DNA of 43,414 bases from Comamonas sp. lk (GCA_945861345.1 CAMATX010000009.1:1-43414), one strand, 5' to 3'; numbered from the stretch's first letter, positions 25,922-35,031 are shown. Notes: a model not told the origin generated them from the letters alone. Numbers and translations: made by a program.

Positions 25922-27316
25922 ATGCACCTTCATATTCTTGGTATTTGCGGCACATTCATGGGGGGCTTGGCCGCCCTGGCCCGCGAGGCGGGGCACAAAG
26001 TCACTGGCTGCGACGCCGGCGTGTATCCGCCCATGAGCGACCAACTGCGCGCCCTGGGTATCGAACTGATCGAGGGCTACGACGCCGCTCAAATGGCCTT
26101 GGCGCCTGATGTGTACGTCATTGGCAACGTCGTCAGCCGCGCACGTAACGCGCGGGGCGAGCCTAAATATCCCCTTATGGAAGCGATCTTAGACAGCGGC
26201 GCGCCCTACACCAGCGGCCCGCAATGGCTGGCCGAGCATGTGCTTTGTGGCCGCCATGTCCTGGCGGTCGCGGGCACGCACGGCAAAACCACCACGACCG
26301 CCATGCTCGCCTGGATTTTGGAATGCGCTGGCCTGGCCCCCGGATTTTTGGTGGGCGGCGTGCCGCGCAATTTTTCGGTGTCCGCCCGCTTGGGTCAAGG
26401 CGCGCCTTTTGTGATCGAGGCCGACGAGTACGACACCGCCTTTTTCGACAAGCGCAGCAAATTTGTGCATTACCGCCCACGCACTGCCGTGCTCAACAAC
26501 CTGGAGTTCGACCACGCCGACATCTTTGACGACCTGGCGGCCATCGAGCGGCAGTTTCACCATTTGCTGCGCACCGTGCCGCCCAGCGGGCGGGTGGTGG
26601 TCAACGGCTTGGAAGAAAGCCTGGCGCGGGTGCTGCAAGCCGGTTGCTGGAGCGAGGTGCGCAGCTTTGGCGCAGCCGTGAGCGACTATGTCGCCCTAGG
26701 CCCGCCAGAGCAATTTACGGTGCAGCAGCACGGCAGGCCGGTAGCGCAGGTGCAATGGGCCTTGAGTGGCGTGCACAACCAACTCAACGCCTTGGCTGCG
26801 ATCGCCGCGGCCGAGCATGTGGGCGTGACGCCTGCCCAGTCGGCCGCCGCGCTGGCGCGCTTTGAGAATGTCAAACGCCGCATGGAGTGCACCGCCCAAA
26901 TCCATATAGCCAGCCAGCCGCAGGCGCCCGCGATCTCGGTGTACGACGACTTTGCGCACCACCCAACCGCCATTCGCACCACCGTCAATGGCCTGCGCAG
27001 GCGCGTGGGCGCGGCGCGCATCTTGGCCTTATTTGAGCCGCGCTCCAACACCATGAAACTAGGCGCCATGAAAGCCCAACTGCCCTGGAGCCTGGAAGAG
27101 GCCGACTTGGCGTTTTGCCACAGCGGTAGCCTCGGTTGGGATGCGGTACAGGCGCTCGCACCCATGGGCACGCGGGCCCATGTGGCCGACACGGTAGACG
27201 CAGTGCTGGCCCAGGTGCTGGCCTGCGCCCAGCCTGGCGACCATATTTTGTGCATGAGCAATGGTGGCTTTGGCGGTATTCAGGCCAAGCTCCATGCAGG
27301 GCTAGCAGCGCTGTGA
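25922..27316 (+). CDS. mpl: UDP-N-acetylmuramate:L-Ala-gamma-D-Glu-meso-DAP ligase Mpl
   Basis: A 464-residue Mur ligase. The N-terminus MHLHILGICGTFMGGLAALARE is the UDP-binding domain, [12 protein letters not shown] the ATP loop, and EADEYDTAFFDKRSKFVHYRP the block that separates Mpl from MurC. It attaches recycled tripeptide directly to UDP-MurNAc, bypassing MurC to MurE. Length and motifs are complete. Together with ampD in this window it gives two steps of murein recycling. Confidence 0.96.
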   Translation: MHLHILGICGTFMGGLAALAREAGHKVTGCDAGVYPPMSDQLRALGIELIEGYDAAQMALAPDVYVIGNVVSRARNARGEPKYPLMEAILDSGAPYTSGPQWLAEHVLCGRHVLAVAGTHGKTTTTAMLAWILECAGLAPGFLVGGVPRNFSVSARLGQGAPFVIEADEYDTAFFDKRSKFVHYRPRTAVLNNLEFDHADIFDDLAAIERQFHHLLRTVPPSGRVVVNGLEESLARVLQAGCWSEVRSFGAAVSDYVALGPPEQFTVQQHGRPVAQVQWALSGVHNQLNALAAIAAAEHVGVTPAQSAAALARFENVKRRMECTAQIHIASQPQAPAISVYDDFAHHPTAIRTTVNGLRRRVGAARILALFEPRSNTMKLGAMKAQLPWSLEEADLAFCHSGSLGWDAVQALAPMGTRAHVADTVDAVLAQVLACAQPGDHILCMSNGGFGGIQAKLHAGLAAL

Positions 27317-27338
27317 AGTGCCGCTGCCAAGGCGCGTT

Positions 27339-28439
27339 TTAAGCGCTCACGCGCGCGGCGCGGCGCGCTTGCACTGCCTGCGACAAGACGTCCAAGCAGG
27401 CCAGCGAATCGTCCCAACCCAGACAGGCGTCGGTAATGCTTTGGCCGTAGGTGAGGCCTTGCACTAAGTCTTTGCCGGGCGTGAATTTTTGTGCGCCCGC
27501 TGTGAGGTGGCTCTCCACCATGACGCCGAAAATCTGCGTGGAACCCTGGCTGATTTGCCCGGCAATGTCTTGCGCCACCTCGCGTTGCTTTTGGTGCTGT
27601 TTGCTGCTGTTGGCATGGCTGCAGTCCACCATGAGTGATTGCGCCAAACCCGATTTAGCCAAATCTTGGCAGGCTGCGGCCACACTTTTGGCGTCGTAAT
27701 TGGGCGCTTTGCCGCCACGCAAAATGACGTGGCAGTCCGGGTTGCCCTGGGTTTGCACAATCGCGACCTGGCCGTTTTTGTGCACCGACAAAAAGTGGTG
27801 CCCTCCCGCAGCCGCCTGGATGGCGTCGGTGGCGATTTTGATATTGCCATCGGTGCCGTTTTTAAAGCCAATAGGTGCCGACAGGCCCGAGGCCAATTCA
27901 CGGTGCACCTGGCTCTCAGTCGTGCGCGCCCCAATAGCGCCCCAGGCAATCAAATCGCCCAAATACTGAGGCGAGATCACATCCAAAAACTCGCTGCCGG
28001 CAGGCAAACCCAGGCGGTTGATGTCGATCAGCAATTGTCGCGCGATACGCAAACCCTCGTCGATGCGAAAGCTTTCGTCCAGGTAAGGGTCGTTGATCAG
28101 GCCTTTCCAGCCCACGGTCGTGCGGGGTTTCTCGAAATACACGCGCATCACGATCTCCAGCGTGTCGGCGTAGCGCTCGCGCTGGGATTTGAGGCGGGCT
28201 GCGTATTCCAGGGCGGCGTGCGGGTCGTGGATGGAGCAGGGCCCGATAACCACCAGCAGCCGGTCGTCGGCGCCGCCCATGATGGCCTGAATACGTCTGC
28301 GCGTGTGCGCCACCAGGGTCTCGACGGCGGTGCCCTGGATCGGGAAAAAGCGGATCAGATGCTCGGGGGGCGGTAACACGGTAATGTCCTTGATGCGTTC
28401 GTCGTCGGTCATGCTTGTGCGGTCTGCGTTGGCATTCAT
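27339..28439 (-). CDS. aroG: 3-deoxy-7-phosphoheptulonate synthase, class I (AroF/G/H type)
   Basis: A 366-residue class I DAHP synthase: LLVVIGPCSIHDP, the FEKPRTTVGWKGLINDP block that binds phosphoenolpyruvate, SQVHRELASGLSAPIGFKNGTDG and the metal site in VDCSHANSSK. It joins PEP and erythrose-4-phosphate in the first step of the shikimate pathway. Which aromatic amino acid inhibits it cannot be read safely, so the symbol aroG is only a class label. A GAGGA lies 9 bases before the ATG. It sits behind a leader peptide and terminator (28479-28608), listed separately, that look like a transcription attenuator. It is downstream of tldD on the same strand. Confidence 0.95.
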   Translation of the reverse strand: MNANADRTSMTDDERIKDITVLPPPEHLIRFFPIQGTAVETLVAHTRRRIQAIMGGADDRLLVVIGPCSIHDPHAALEYAARLKSQRERYADTLEIVMRVYFEKPRTTVGWKGLINDPYLDESFRIDEGLRIARQLLIDINRLGLPAGSEFLDVISPQYLGDLIAWGAIGARTTESQVHRELASGLSAPIGFKNGTDGNIKIATDAIQAAAGGHHFLSVHKNGQVAIVQTQGNPDCHVILRGGKAPNYDAKSVAAACQDLAKSGLAQSLMVDCSHANSSKQHQKQREVAQDIAGQISQGSTQIFGVMVESHLTAGAQKFTPGKDLVQGLTYGQSITDACLGWDDSLACLDVLSQAVQARRAARVSA

Positions 28440-28478
28440 GTCAGAAATCCTCGTGCGGAGAGTTCAAAAAATAGGCAT

Positions 28479-28506
28479 AAAAAAACCGCCGGGGAGGCCG
28501 GCGGTT
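28479..28506 (-). terminator. Attenuator terminator in the leader of the DAHP synthase gene
   Basis: Read on the minus strand: AACCGCCGG, loop CCTCC, CCGGCGGTT, then a run of T residues (complement of the A-run from 28479). The stem is 9 bp and GC-rich. It lies 33 bases after the stop of the leader peptide and about 40 bases before the synthase ATG, the standard place for an attenuator. Confidence 0.9.
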
Positions 28507-28539
28507 CGGGGAATTCGGTACGCTTTTGACTGCTTGCGT

Positions 28540-28608
28540 TCAGAAACCTCTCACGCCGGTGGCGATAGAGAACCAGAAGTAGCTAAAGTAAAAATGCTGA
28601 GAATTCAT
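28540..28608 (-). CDS. Aromatic-rich leader peptide controlling the DAHP synthase gene
   Basis: A 22-codon open frame, ATG 28608 to TGA 28540. Residues 5-13 are HFYFSYFWF: in the eight residues 6-13 seven are Phe, Tyr or Trp (four Phe, two Tyr, one Trp); one more Phe is the last codon. The start lies 26 bases after the tldD stop. Such runs stall ribosomes when the cognate aminoacyl-tRNA is scarce, as in the pheA and trp leaders. Bases 28554-28559 and 28545-28548 in its last codons can pair with the 5' arm of the terminator below. No clear Shine-Dalgarno or dedicated promoter was found, so transcription may come from inside or before tldD. Confidence 0.86.
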   Translation of the reverse strand: MNSQHFYFSYFWFSIATGVRGF

Positions 28609-28634
28609 GGGCGCAAATGTACCACAGGCATTTT

Positions 28635-30095
28635 CTAGGCCGTTCCGCCCACGGTCAGGCCGTCGATGCGCAAGGTCGGTTGGCCCACGCCCACGGGCAC
28701 GCTTTGGCCCTCTTTGCCGCAGGTGCCCACGCCACTGTCCAGTCGCATATCGTTGCCGATCATGCTCACACGCTTGAGGCAATCGGGGCCGCTGCCTACC
28801 AAGGTGGCGCCCTTGACCGGATAGAGAATTTTCCCGTTTTCCACCCAATAGGCCTCGCTGGCCGAAAACACAAATTTGCCCGAGGTAATGTCCACCTGCC
28901 CGCCGCCGAAATTGACCGCGTACAAGCCTTTTTTGATGCTTTGCACGATTTCCTGGGGGTCTTTGTCGCCGCCCAACATATAGGTGTTGGTCATGCGCGG
29001 CATGGGCACATGGGCATAGCTTTCGCGCCGTCCGTTGCCGGTGGGGGCCACGCCCATCAGGCGGGCGTTCATGGCGTCTTGGATGTAGCCTTTCAAGATG
29101 CCGTCTTCGATCAAGACATTGCGCGCACTGGTGTTGCCCTCGTCGTCCACATTGAGCGATCCGCGCCGTTCGGCGATGGTTCCGTCATCGAGCACGGTCA
29201 CGCCCTTGGCGGCTACGCGCTGACCCACGCGGCCGCTAAAGGCGCTGGAGCCTTTGCGGTTGAAATCGCCTTCCAGACCATGGCCAATGGCCTCGTGCAG
29301 CAAGATGCCAGGCCAGCCTGAGCCCAAAACCACCGTCATTTCGCCCGCCGGAGCAGGGCGCGCCTCCAGATTGGTCAGCGCGGCATGCACGGCTTCATCA
29401 ACGTAGCGGCCAATGAGTGCATCATCAAAATAGGCCAGACCAAAACGGCCGCCACCGCCTGAGGAGCCCACCTCGCGCCGGCCTTTTTGCTCGGCAATGA
29501 CGGTGACCGACAAGCGCACCAGGGGCCGCACATCGGCAGCCAAGGTGCCGTCTGCGCGGGCTACCAAGACCACGTCGTATTCCATGGCCAGTCCGGCCAT
29601 CACTTGCAAGACGCGCGGATCTTTGGCGCGCGCCAGTTTTTCCACTCGCCCGAGCAGTGCCACTTTGGCCGCGCTGTCCATGGTGGCGATCGGGTCCTGG
29701 TCCGGGTAGAGGCGGCGGCTGCGGGCGATTTTGGGCTTGCCTACCGCCACGCGCCGCCCGCTGGCGGCTTGAGAAATACTGCGCACGGTATGTGCTGCGT
29801 CCAAGAGCGCGGCTTCGGAAATATCGTCTGAATACGCAAACGCGGTTTTTTCACCGCTGACGGCGCGTACGCCCACGCCTTGGTCGATGCTGAAAGAGCC
29901 GGTTTTGACGATGCCCTCTTCCAGGCTCCAACCCTCGGAGCGCGTGTATTGGAAATAGAGGTCGGCTTCGTCGACTTTGTGGGCCCGTATTTCGGCCAGC
30001 GCGCGCGTGAGGTGCGACTCGTCCAGGCCAAAAGGGGTGAGTAACAAGGCCTTGGCTGTGGCCAAGCGTTCAAGAGTGGGTTCGCGAGAGATCAT
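28635..30095 (-). CDS. tldD: Metalloprotease TldD
   Basis: A 486-residue TldD. The zinc site is H267-E268-xxx-H272 in [14 protein letters not shown], an HExxxH form specific to this family. N-terminal and C-terminal beta-rich domains are complete. In E. coli it works as a heterodimer with TldE (PmbA) to degrade unfolded peptides and mature microcin B17. No tldE is in this window, as is normal for separate loci. It follows rodA on the same strand and ends 26 bases before the aromatic leader. Confidence 0.97.
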   Translation of the reverse strand: MISREPTLERLATAKALLLTPFGLDESHLTRALAEIRAHKVDEADLYFQYTRSEGWSLEEGIVKTGSFSIDQGVGVRAVSGEKTAFAYSDDISEAALLDAAHTVRSISQAASGRRVAVGKPKIARSRRLYPDQDPIATMDSAAKVALLGRVEKLARAKDPRVLQVMAGLAMEYDVVLVARADGTLAADVRPLVRLSVTVIAEQKGRREVGSSGGGGRFGLAYFDDALIGRYVDEAVHAALTNLEARPAPAGEMTVVLGSGWPGILLHEAIGHGLEGDFNRKGSSAFSGRVGQRVAAKGVTVLDDGTIAERRGSLNVDDEGNTSARNVLIEDGILKGYIQDAMNARLMGVAPTGNGRRESYAHVPMPRMTNTYMLGGDKDPQEIVQSIKKGLYAVNFGGGQVDITSGKFVFSASEAYWVENGKILYPVKGATLVGSGPDCLKRVSMIGNDMRLDSGVGTCGKEGQSVPVGVGQPTLRIDGLTVGGTA

Positions 30096-30149
30096 CGGGG
30101 CATTCTAGGGGGCGCCTCTTGCCCCCAGCGCCCGGGGGGTCGAGAGGTC

Positions 30150-31304
30150 CTAGGACTGCACCAGGCGGCGCGCATTGGCTATTGACATCAAAATGCCCAA
30201 GGCAAAGCCCAGCGTAACCATGGCGGTGCCGCCATAGCTGATAAAGGGCAGCGGCACCCCTACTACCGGCAAGATGCCGCTGACCATGCCCATGTTTACA
30301 AAGGCGTAGGTGAAGAAAATCATGGCCACGCTGCCCGCCAGCAAGCGCGAAAACAGCGTGGGCGCCTCCAAGGCAATGGCCAGGCCGCGCAAAATCAGGG
30401 CGATAAAGCCGGCCATGAGCAGCAAATTACCCGCCAAGCCAAACTCCTCGGAGAAGGCGGCAAATATGAAATCCGTGGTCCGCTCGGGGATAAATTCGAG
30501 GTGGGTTTGCGTTCCCTGCATAAATCCGGTGCCCCAAAAGCCGCCCGCACCAATGCCAATCATGCCCTGGATGATGTGAAACCCTTTGCCCAGCGGGTCG
30601 CGCGTGGGGTCCAGCAAAGTGCAAATACGTTGTTGCTGGTAGTCGTGCAGCACCGGCCAACGCATGCCATCGGCGCACAAAACCGGCTCAAAGCCAATAA
30701 GCAGCACCACCCCGATCAAAAACAGCACGGCAGGGGGGGCGATCAGCTTCCAGCTCACGCCAGCAAAAAAAATGATCGATAGGCCTGCTACCAGCACCAG
30801 CATCGCGGTGCCCAAATCGGGCTGGCGGATGATCAGCCCTACCGGCAAGGCCAGCAAAAGACCCGCGACAGCGAAATCGAGCGGCCGCAACTGGCCCTCG
30901 CGCTTTTGGAACCACCAGGCCAGCATCAGCGGCATGGCAATTTTCAAAATCTCGCTGGGCTGGATCACCACGCCAATATTGAGCCAGCGCCGCGCCCCTT
31001 TTTTGGTCAGACCAAACAGTGCGACGGCAATCAGCAAGGCCACACCCACGGTGTACACCGGAACGGCCAGAGTCATTAACTGTTGCGGCGGAATCTGGGC
31101 TACGACAAACATCACCAGCGCAGCGATCAACATATTGCGGGCATGGTCGCTAAAGCGGCTGCCGTAGTCGTAGCCGCTGGAGTACATCACCAAGAGGCCG
31201 GCACAGGCCAGAAAAAAAACAATCATCGCCAAGGGGCCATCCATAGCGCCCAGCCAGGGCGTTAAGCGGGCGCGTAGCGGTGTTTTTCCAAAACTTGCGG
31301 ACAT
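30150..31304 (-). CDS. rodA: Peptidoglycan glycosyltransferase RodA (MrdB), SEDS family
   Basis: A 384-residue SEDS protein with about ten membrane segments. Visible family blocks are GARRWLNIGVVIQPSEILKIAMP, IIRQPDLGTAMLV, and FIPERTTDFIFAAFSEEFGL, with ending VGVPLPFISYGGTAMVTLGFALGIL. With PBP2 it polymerises glycan strands of the elongasome. The start is ATG 31304 (MSASFGK); longer in-frame starts would overlap the divergent RNB gene. The usual upstream partners mreBCD and mrdA are absent: the gene faces the RNB nuclease gene instead, 49 bases away. Confidence 0.97.
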   Translation of the reverse strand: MSASFGKTPLRARLTPWLGAMDGPLAMIVFFLACAGLLVMYSSGYDYGSRFSDHARNMLIAALVMFVVAQIPPQQLMTLAVPVYTVGVALLIAVALFGLTKKGARRWLNIGVVIQPSEILKIAMPLMLAWWFQKREGQLRPLDFAVAGLLLALPVGLIIRQPDLGTAMLVLVAGLSIIFFAGVSWKLIAPPAVLFLIGVVLLIGFEPVLCADGMRWPVLHDYQQQRICTLLDPTRDPLGKGFHIIQGMIGIGAGGFWGTGFMQGTQTHLEFIPERTTDFIFAAFSEEFGLAGNLLLMAGFIALILRGLAIALEAPTLFSRLLAGSVAMIFFTYAFVNMGMVSGILPVVGVPLPFISYGGTAMVTLGFALGILMSIANARRLVQS

Positions 31305-31353
31305 CGATGGATTATCACGCGCCCGCGCCGTGGGGCCATGGGACAATCTGAGC

Positions 31354-33390
31354 ATGTATGTACTGTTTGATGATGCTGGAAAATTTCTCGCCGGTCGTGT
31401 TCTGTCCGAGGCCGAGTCCTCGGCGCAGGTGGAACTGGAAAGTGGCAAACGCCTTAAAGCCAAGAGCGCCAACCTGTTGTTGCGTTTTGAAAGCCCGGCC
31501 CCCGGCCCATTTATGGCCGCAGCGCAGTCACTCAGCCAATCCATAGAGCTCGACCTGGCCTGGGAATTCGCCCCCGAGGGCGACTTTGGTTTTGCCGAAC
31601 TGGCGCGCGACTATTTCAGCGATAAAGCCAGCCTGCAAGAGCAAGCCGCCATGCTGATGCGCTTGTTTGAGGCGCCGCACTACTTTCGCCGCGCGGGCAA
31701 GGGCCAATTTCGTAAAGCCCCCGCCGAGATCGTGGCCCAGGCGCTGGCTGCCATCGAAAAGAAAAAGCAGCAAACCGCCCAAATCGCCCAGTGGGCCCAG
31801 GACCTGGGCGCCGGGCAATGCCCCGAGCCGGTGCGCCAGCAGCTGTACAAAATTCTGTTCAAGCCCGACAAAAACGCGCCCGAATACAAGGCCGTGGTGC
31901 AGGCCTCGCGTGACAGCAAAACTGCGCCCCTGGATTTGTTGCTGCGCAGCGGCGCCATCGACTCGCCCTACCAGTTTCATTGGAAGCGCTTTGTGCTGGA
32001 GAACTTCCCGCAGGGTTTGCGCTTCCCGCCCGTGCAGGCCGTGCCCATCAGCGAGCCTTTGCCGCGCGCCCTGGTGCGCGCTTTTTCGATCGACGACTCG
32101 GCCACCACCGAGATCGACGACGCGCTCTCGGTCCAGGGCCTGGGCAGTGGTACGGTGGTGCTGGGCATCCATATTGCGGCGCCGGCGCTGGCGATCGCGC
32201 CCGATGGCGACGTCGACCGCCTGGGCCGCAGCCGGCTCTCGACGGTCTATATGCCGGGTTACAAAGTCACCATGCTGCCCGATGCCCTGGTGCAGGCCTA
32301 TACCTTGCAAGAAGGGCGCGATTGCCCGGCACTGTCTTTGTATCTGCGCTTTGATGAGGCCACGCTGGCCTTGCTGGACAGCGAATCGCGCATCGAATCG
32401 GTGCCCATTGCCAGCAATTTGCGCCACGACCAGCTCGACCAGGTGGTGACCGAGGCGTGGCTGCAGGCTACCGGCATCGCGCCCGATGCACCGCCGTCGG
32501 CCGCCAATGCCTGGCACCGCGAGCTGGCATTTTTGTTCCGCCTCGCCCAATCATTCAAGGCCCAGCGCGAGGTGGTGCGCGGTAAGCCCGAGACATTTAA
32601 CCGTCCGGACTACAACTTCAAACTCGACCACGCCAGTGGCGAAGAGCCTGTAGGCACTGAAACGGTCCACATCAGCGTGCGCCAACGCGGTGCTCCGCTG
32701 GACCTGATGGTGGCCGAGGCCATGATTTTGGCCAACAGCACCTGGGGCGCCTGGATGGCCAGCCTGGGCGTACCGGCGATTTACCGCAGCCAGGCCTCGC
32801 TGGCGCCTGGCGTCAAAGTGCGCATGGGCACCAAAGCGCTGCCTCACGCAGGCATTGGTGTTCCCTGCTATGCATGGAGCACCTCGCCGCTGCGCCGCTA
32901 CACCGATCTGGTCAACCAGTGGCAAATCATTGCCTGCGTGCGCCACGGCAGTACCGCCGCATTGGCCGCACCGTTTAAGCCCAAAGATGCGCAGCTGTTT
33001 GCCATTATTTCTAGCTTTGACGCGGCCTATGCCGCGTACAACGCATTCCAATCGGCCATGGAGCGCTTTTGGACCTTGCAGTATGTGCAGCAAAACGCCA
33101 TCACCGAATTGTTGGCCACGGTGTTTAAAGACAATATGGTGCGCGCAGACGATCTGCCCTTGGTGCTGGCCGTCAGCGGTGCCCAGGGGCTGGCACGCGG
33201 CACGCAAGTACGGGTGCGCCTGGGCGCCATGGATTTGCTGACCTTGGATATCAGTGGTGCAGTGATTGAACGCCTAGCGCCAGCCCAGAGCGCGCAGGAT
33301 GATGAGGGCCTCTTGGCACAGGATGAGGATGAAGTCGCCGGTCCGATCACGATTGCCCTGGACGTGAACGAGACGGGCGCAGCGGAATAA
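31354..33390 (+). CDS. RNB-domain exoribonuclease (RNase II family)
   Basis: A 678-residue protein with a central RNB domain. The catalytic segment SIDDSATTEIDDALS places D247, D255 and D256 where E. coli RNase II has D201, D209 and D210; the fourth, D207, is replaced by E253. Later blocks WHRELAFLFRLAQSFK and YAWSTSPLRRYTDLVNQWQ are typical. The C-terminal 40 residues are acidic (DDEGLLAQDEDEV). It should degrade single-stranded RNA 3' to 5'. The protein is similar to the RNB proteins that precede tonB in Burkholderiales and to organellar/cyanobacterial RNases II, so naming it rnb or rnr would be too specific. Confidence 0.9.
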   Translation: MYVLFDDAGKFLAGRVLSEAESSAQVELESGKRLKAKSANLLLRFESPAPGPFMAAAQSLSQSIELDLAWEFAPEGDFGFAELARDYFSDKASLQEQAAMLMRLFEAPHYFRRAGKGQFRKAPAEIVAQALAAIEKKKQQTAQIAQWAQDLGAGQCPEPVRQQLYKILFKPDKNAPEYKAVVQASRDSKTAPLDLLLRSGAIDSPYQFHWKRFVLENFPQGLRFPPVQAVPISEPLPRALVRAFSIDDSATTEIDDALSVQGLGSGTVVLGIHIAAPALAIAPDGDVDRLGRSRLSTVYMPGYKVTMLPDALVQAYTLQEGRDCPALSLYLRFDEATLALLDSESRIESVPIASNLRHDQLDQVVTEAWLQATGIAPDAPPSAANAWHRELAFLFRLAQSFKAQREVVRGKPETFNRPDYNFKLDHASGEEPVGTETVHISVRQRGAPLDLMVAEAMILANSTWGAWMASLGVPAIYRSQASLAPGVKVRMGTKALPHAGIGVPCYAWSTSPLRRYTDLVNQWQIIACVRHGSTAALAAPFKPKDAQLFAIISSFDAAYAAYNAFQSAMERFWTLQYVQQNAITELLATVFKDNMVRADDLPLVLAVSGAQGLARGTQVRVRLGAMDLLTLDISGAVIERLAPAQSAQDDEGLLAQDEDEVAGPITIALDVNETGAAE

Positions 33391-33409
33391 AAACACAGGA
33401 GGAGGGCCT

Positions 33410-34288
33410 ATGGTGTCTATGCACCGCATGGATTGGCGACAACTGAACTTGATGCAGCGCGCTTTGCTGCTCTCTATTGGCCTGCATGCTGGTTTGCTCA
33501 CGCTGCGCTTTGCCAGCCCGCAGGCCTGGCAGATGCTAACGCAAGAGACGCCTTTGGAAGTCACCATCGTCAACGCCAGCACCGGCGAGGCGCCCGAAAA
33601 AGCACAGGCGCTGGCCCAGGTTTCCCTGGCCGGTGGCGGCGCTGCGGATGTGGGATTGGCCAGCAGCCCGATGGCTGCCGGCCTGGAAATCCAAAGCGGC
33701 GATTCCACGGCCCGCGCCACCAGCCAAGAGCAGCAAAATCTGCAAAACCAGCAAAGCCTGCTGCTGCAGCGGGTACGCGCCCAAATACTGGCCTTAAACC
33801 AAGCCCCCGAGACGAGCACGCAAACGCTGGACGAGAAAATCCGCCAAGAGCAAAAGCGCATGGAGCTCTCCCGTATGCTGGCCCGCATCGAGGAGCGTAT
33901 CCAGGCCGAAAACGCCAGGCCGCGCAAAGCCTATGTCAGCCCCTCGGTGCGCGAGGTGGTCTACGCCAGTTACTACGATGCCATGCGCCGCAAAATCGAA
34001 GCGCGCGGCACCAGCCATTTCCCCCAGAGCAAAGGCGAAAAACTCTACGGCGCGTTGACCATGATGGTGACGGTCAATTTCGACGGCCAGGTGCTCGACG
34101 CCGAAATCATTAAAGGCTCGGGCATCCCGGCACTGGATTTGCATGCCCAGGAAGTCGCCCGTAGCGCCGGCCCCTTTGGCGGCTTCAGCCCCGAAATGCG
34201 CAAAACGCTGGACCAGCTTGTCGTGGTGGCCCGCTTCTCCTTCACCCGGGACGCGGTCTTGGAAACCGAAACTTTGGGCGCGCCATGA
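33410..34288 (+). CDS. TonB-family energy transducer-like protein
   Basis: A 292-residue protein with one N-terminal membrane helix (RALLLSIGLHAGLLTLRFA, about 14-32), a long Gln/Ala/Glu-rich coiled region spanning the periplasm (about 80-190) and a C-terminal TonB domain (YGALTMMVTVNFDGQVLDAEIIKGSGIPALD...). A strong AGGAGG lies just before the ATG. No exbB/exbD is next to it and the membrane helix lacks a clear SxxxH pattern, so it may not be a classical TonB. It starts 19 bases after the RNB nuclease and its stop overlaps mtgA (ATGA). Confidence 0.85.
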   Translation: MVSMHRMDWRQLNLMQRALLLSIGLHAGLLTLRFASPQAWQMLTQETPLEVTIVNASTGEAPEKAQALAQVSLAGGGAADVGLASSPMAAGLEIQSGDSTARATSQEQQNLQNQQSLLLQRVRAQILALNQAPETSTQTLDEKIRQEQKRMELSRMLARIEERIQAENARPRKAYVSPSVREVVYASYYDAMRRKIEARGTSHFPQSKGEKLYGALTMMVTVNFDGQVLDAEIIKGSGIPALDLHAQEVARSAGPFGGFSPEMRKTLDQLVVVARFSFTRDAVLETETLGAP

Positions 34289-35031
34289 AACACGCACTGC
34301 GCTTGGGCGGTCTGCTGGCATTGGCTTTGGTGGGCCTGCAGTTGTATTTTGTTGTGCGCATTGCCGCCATGGTCTGGATGGATCCGCAGTCGACCGCTTT
34401 TCAGCGCTCGCAAATGTGGCGCCAGCAGGGTGATGCACTGCACTGGCGCCAAAGTTGGCGCGATTCTGCGCAATTGGGCGAGCAACTCAAGCGGGCTGTC
34501 ATCGCCTCCGAAGACGACGGCTTTGCCAGCCACGACGGCGTGGACTGGAGTGCCCTGGAAAAAGCCTGGACCAAAAACGCCAAAGCCCAGGAGCGCGCCG
34601 CCCAGCGCGCCGCGCTGGCCAATGCGCAGGGTGCAGCGCGGCAGCCCAAAATCGTCGGCGGCTCCACCATTACGCAGCAACTGGTCAAAAATTTGTTTCT
34701 CTCAGGCGAACGCACGCTGGTGCGCAAAGCCCAGGAGCTATTTCTGACCATGGTGCTCGAGCGCGTGCTCAGCAAGCCCCGGATTTTGGAGATCTATCTC
34801 AATAGCGTGGAATGGGGCAATGGCGTCTTTGGTGCGGAGGCGGCGGCGCGGCACTACTTTCGCAAGCCCGCCGTCCAGCTGAGCGCCTGGGAGGCGGCGC
34901 GCCTGGCCGTCATGCTGCCGCGCCCCCGCTATTTCGAAAAACTCCCCAATTCAGAGTACCTCGGTAGCCGCGCGCAAGTCATCGTCGGACGCATGCCCGA
35001 TGCGCGGGTGCCCACCGAGGCCGAGCGATGA
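34285..35031 (+). CDS. mtgA: Monofunctional peptidoglycan glycosyltransferase MtgA
   Basis: A 248-residue GT51 enzyme: N-terminal anchor ([21 protein letters not shown]), motif 1 [14 protein letters not shown] with the catalytic Glu, motif 2 [15 protein letters not shown], and [32 protein letters not shown]. It has no transpeptidase domain. It polymerises lipid II in the periplasm. Its ATG overlaps the TonB-like stop and its stop overlaps the ruvC start (both ATGA), so the three are translationally coupled. The aroE gene that usually sits between the TonB-like gene and mtgA in relatives is missing. Confidence 0.97.
   Translation: MKHALRLGGLLALALVGLQLYFVVRIAAMVWMDPQSTAFQRSQMWRQQGDALHWRQSWRDSAQLGEQLKRAVIASEDDGFASHDGVDWSALEKAWTKNAKAQERAAQRAALANAQGAARQPKIVGGSTITQQLVKNLFLSGERTLVRKAQELFLTMVLERVLSKPRILEIYLNSVEWGNGVFGAEAAARHYFRKPAVQLSAWEAARLAVMLPRPRYFEKLPNSEYLGSRAQVIVGRMPDARVPTEAER

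Noticed and set aside
30108-30126. GGGGGC/GCCCCC stem between rodA and tldD as a terminator
   Set aside because: Only 6 bp and no U-tract on the minus strand; likely chance in a GC-rich gap.
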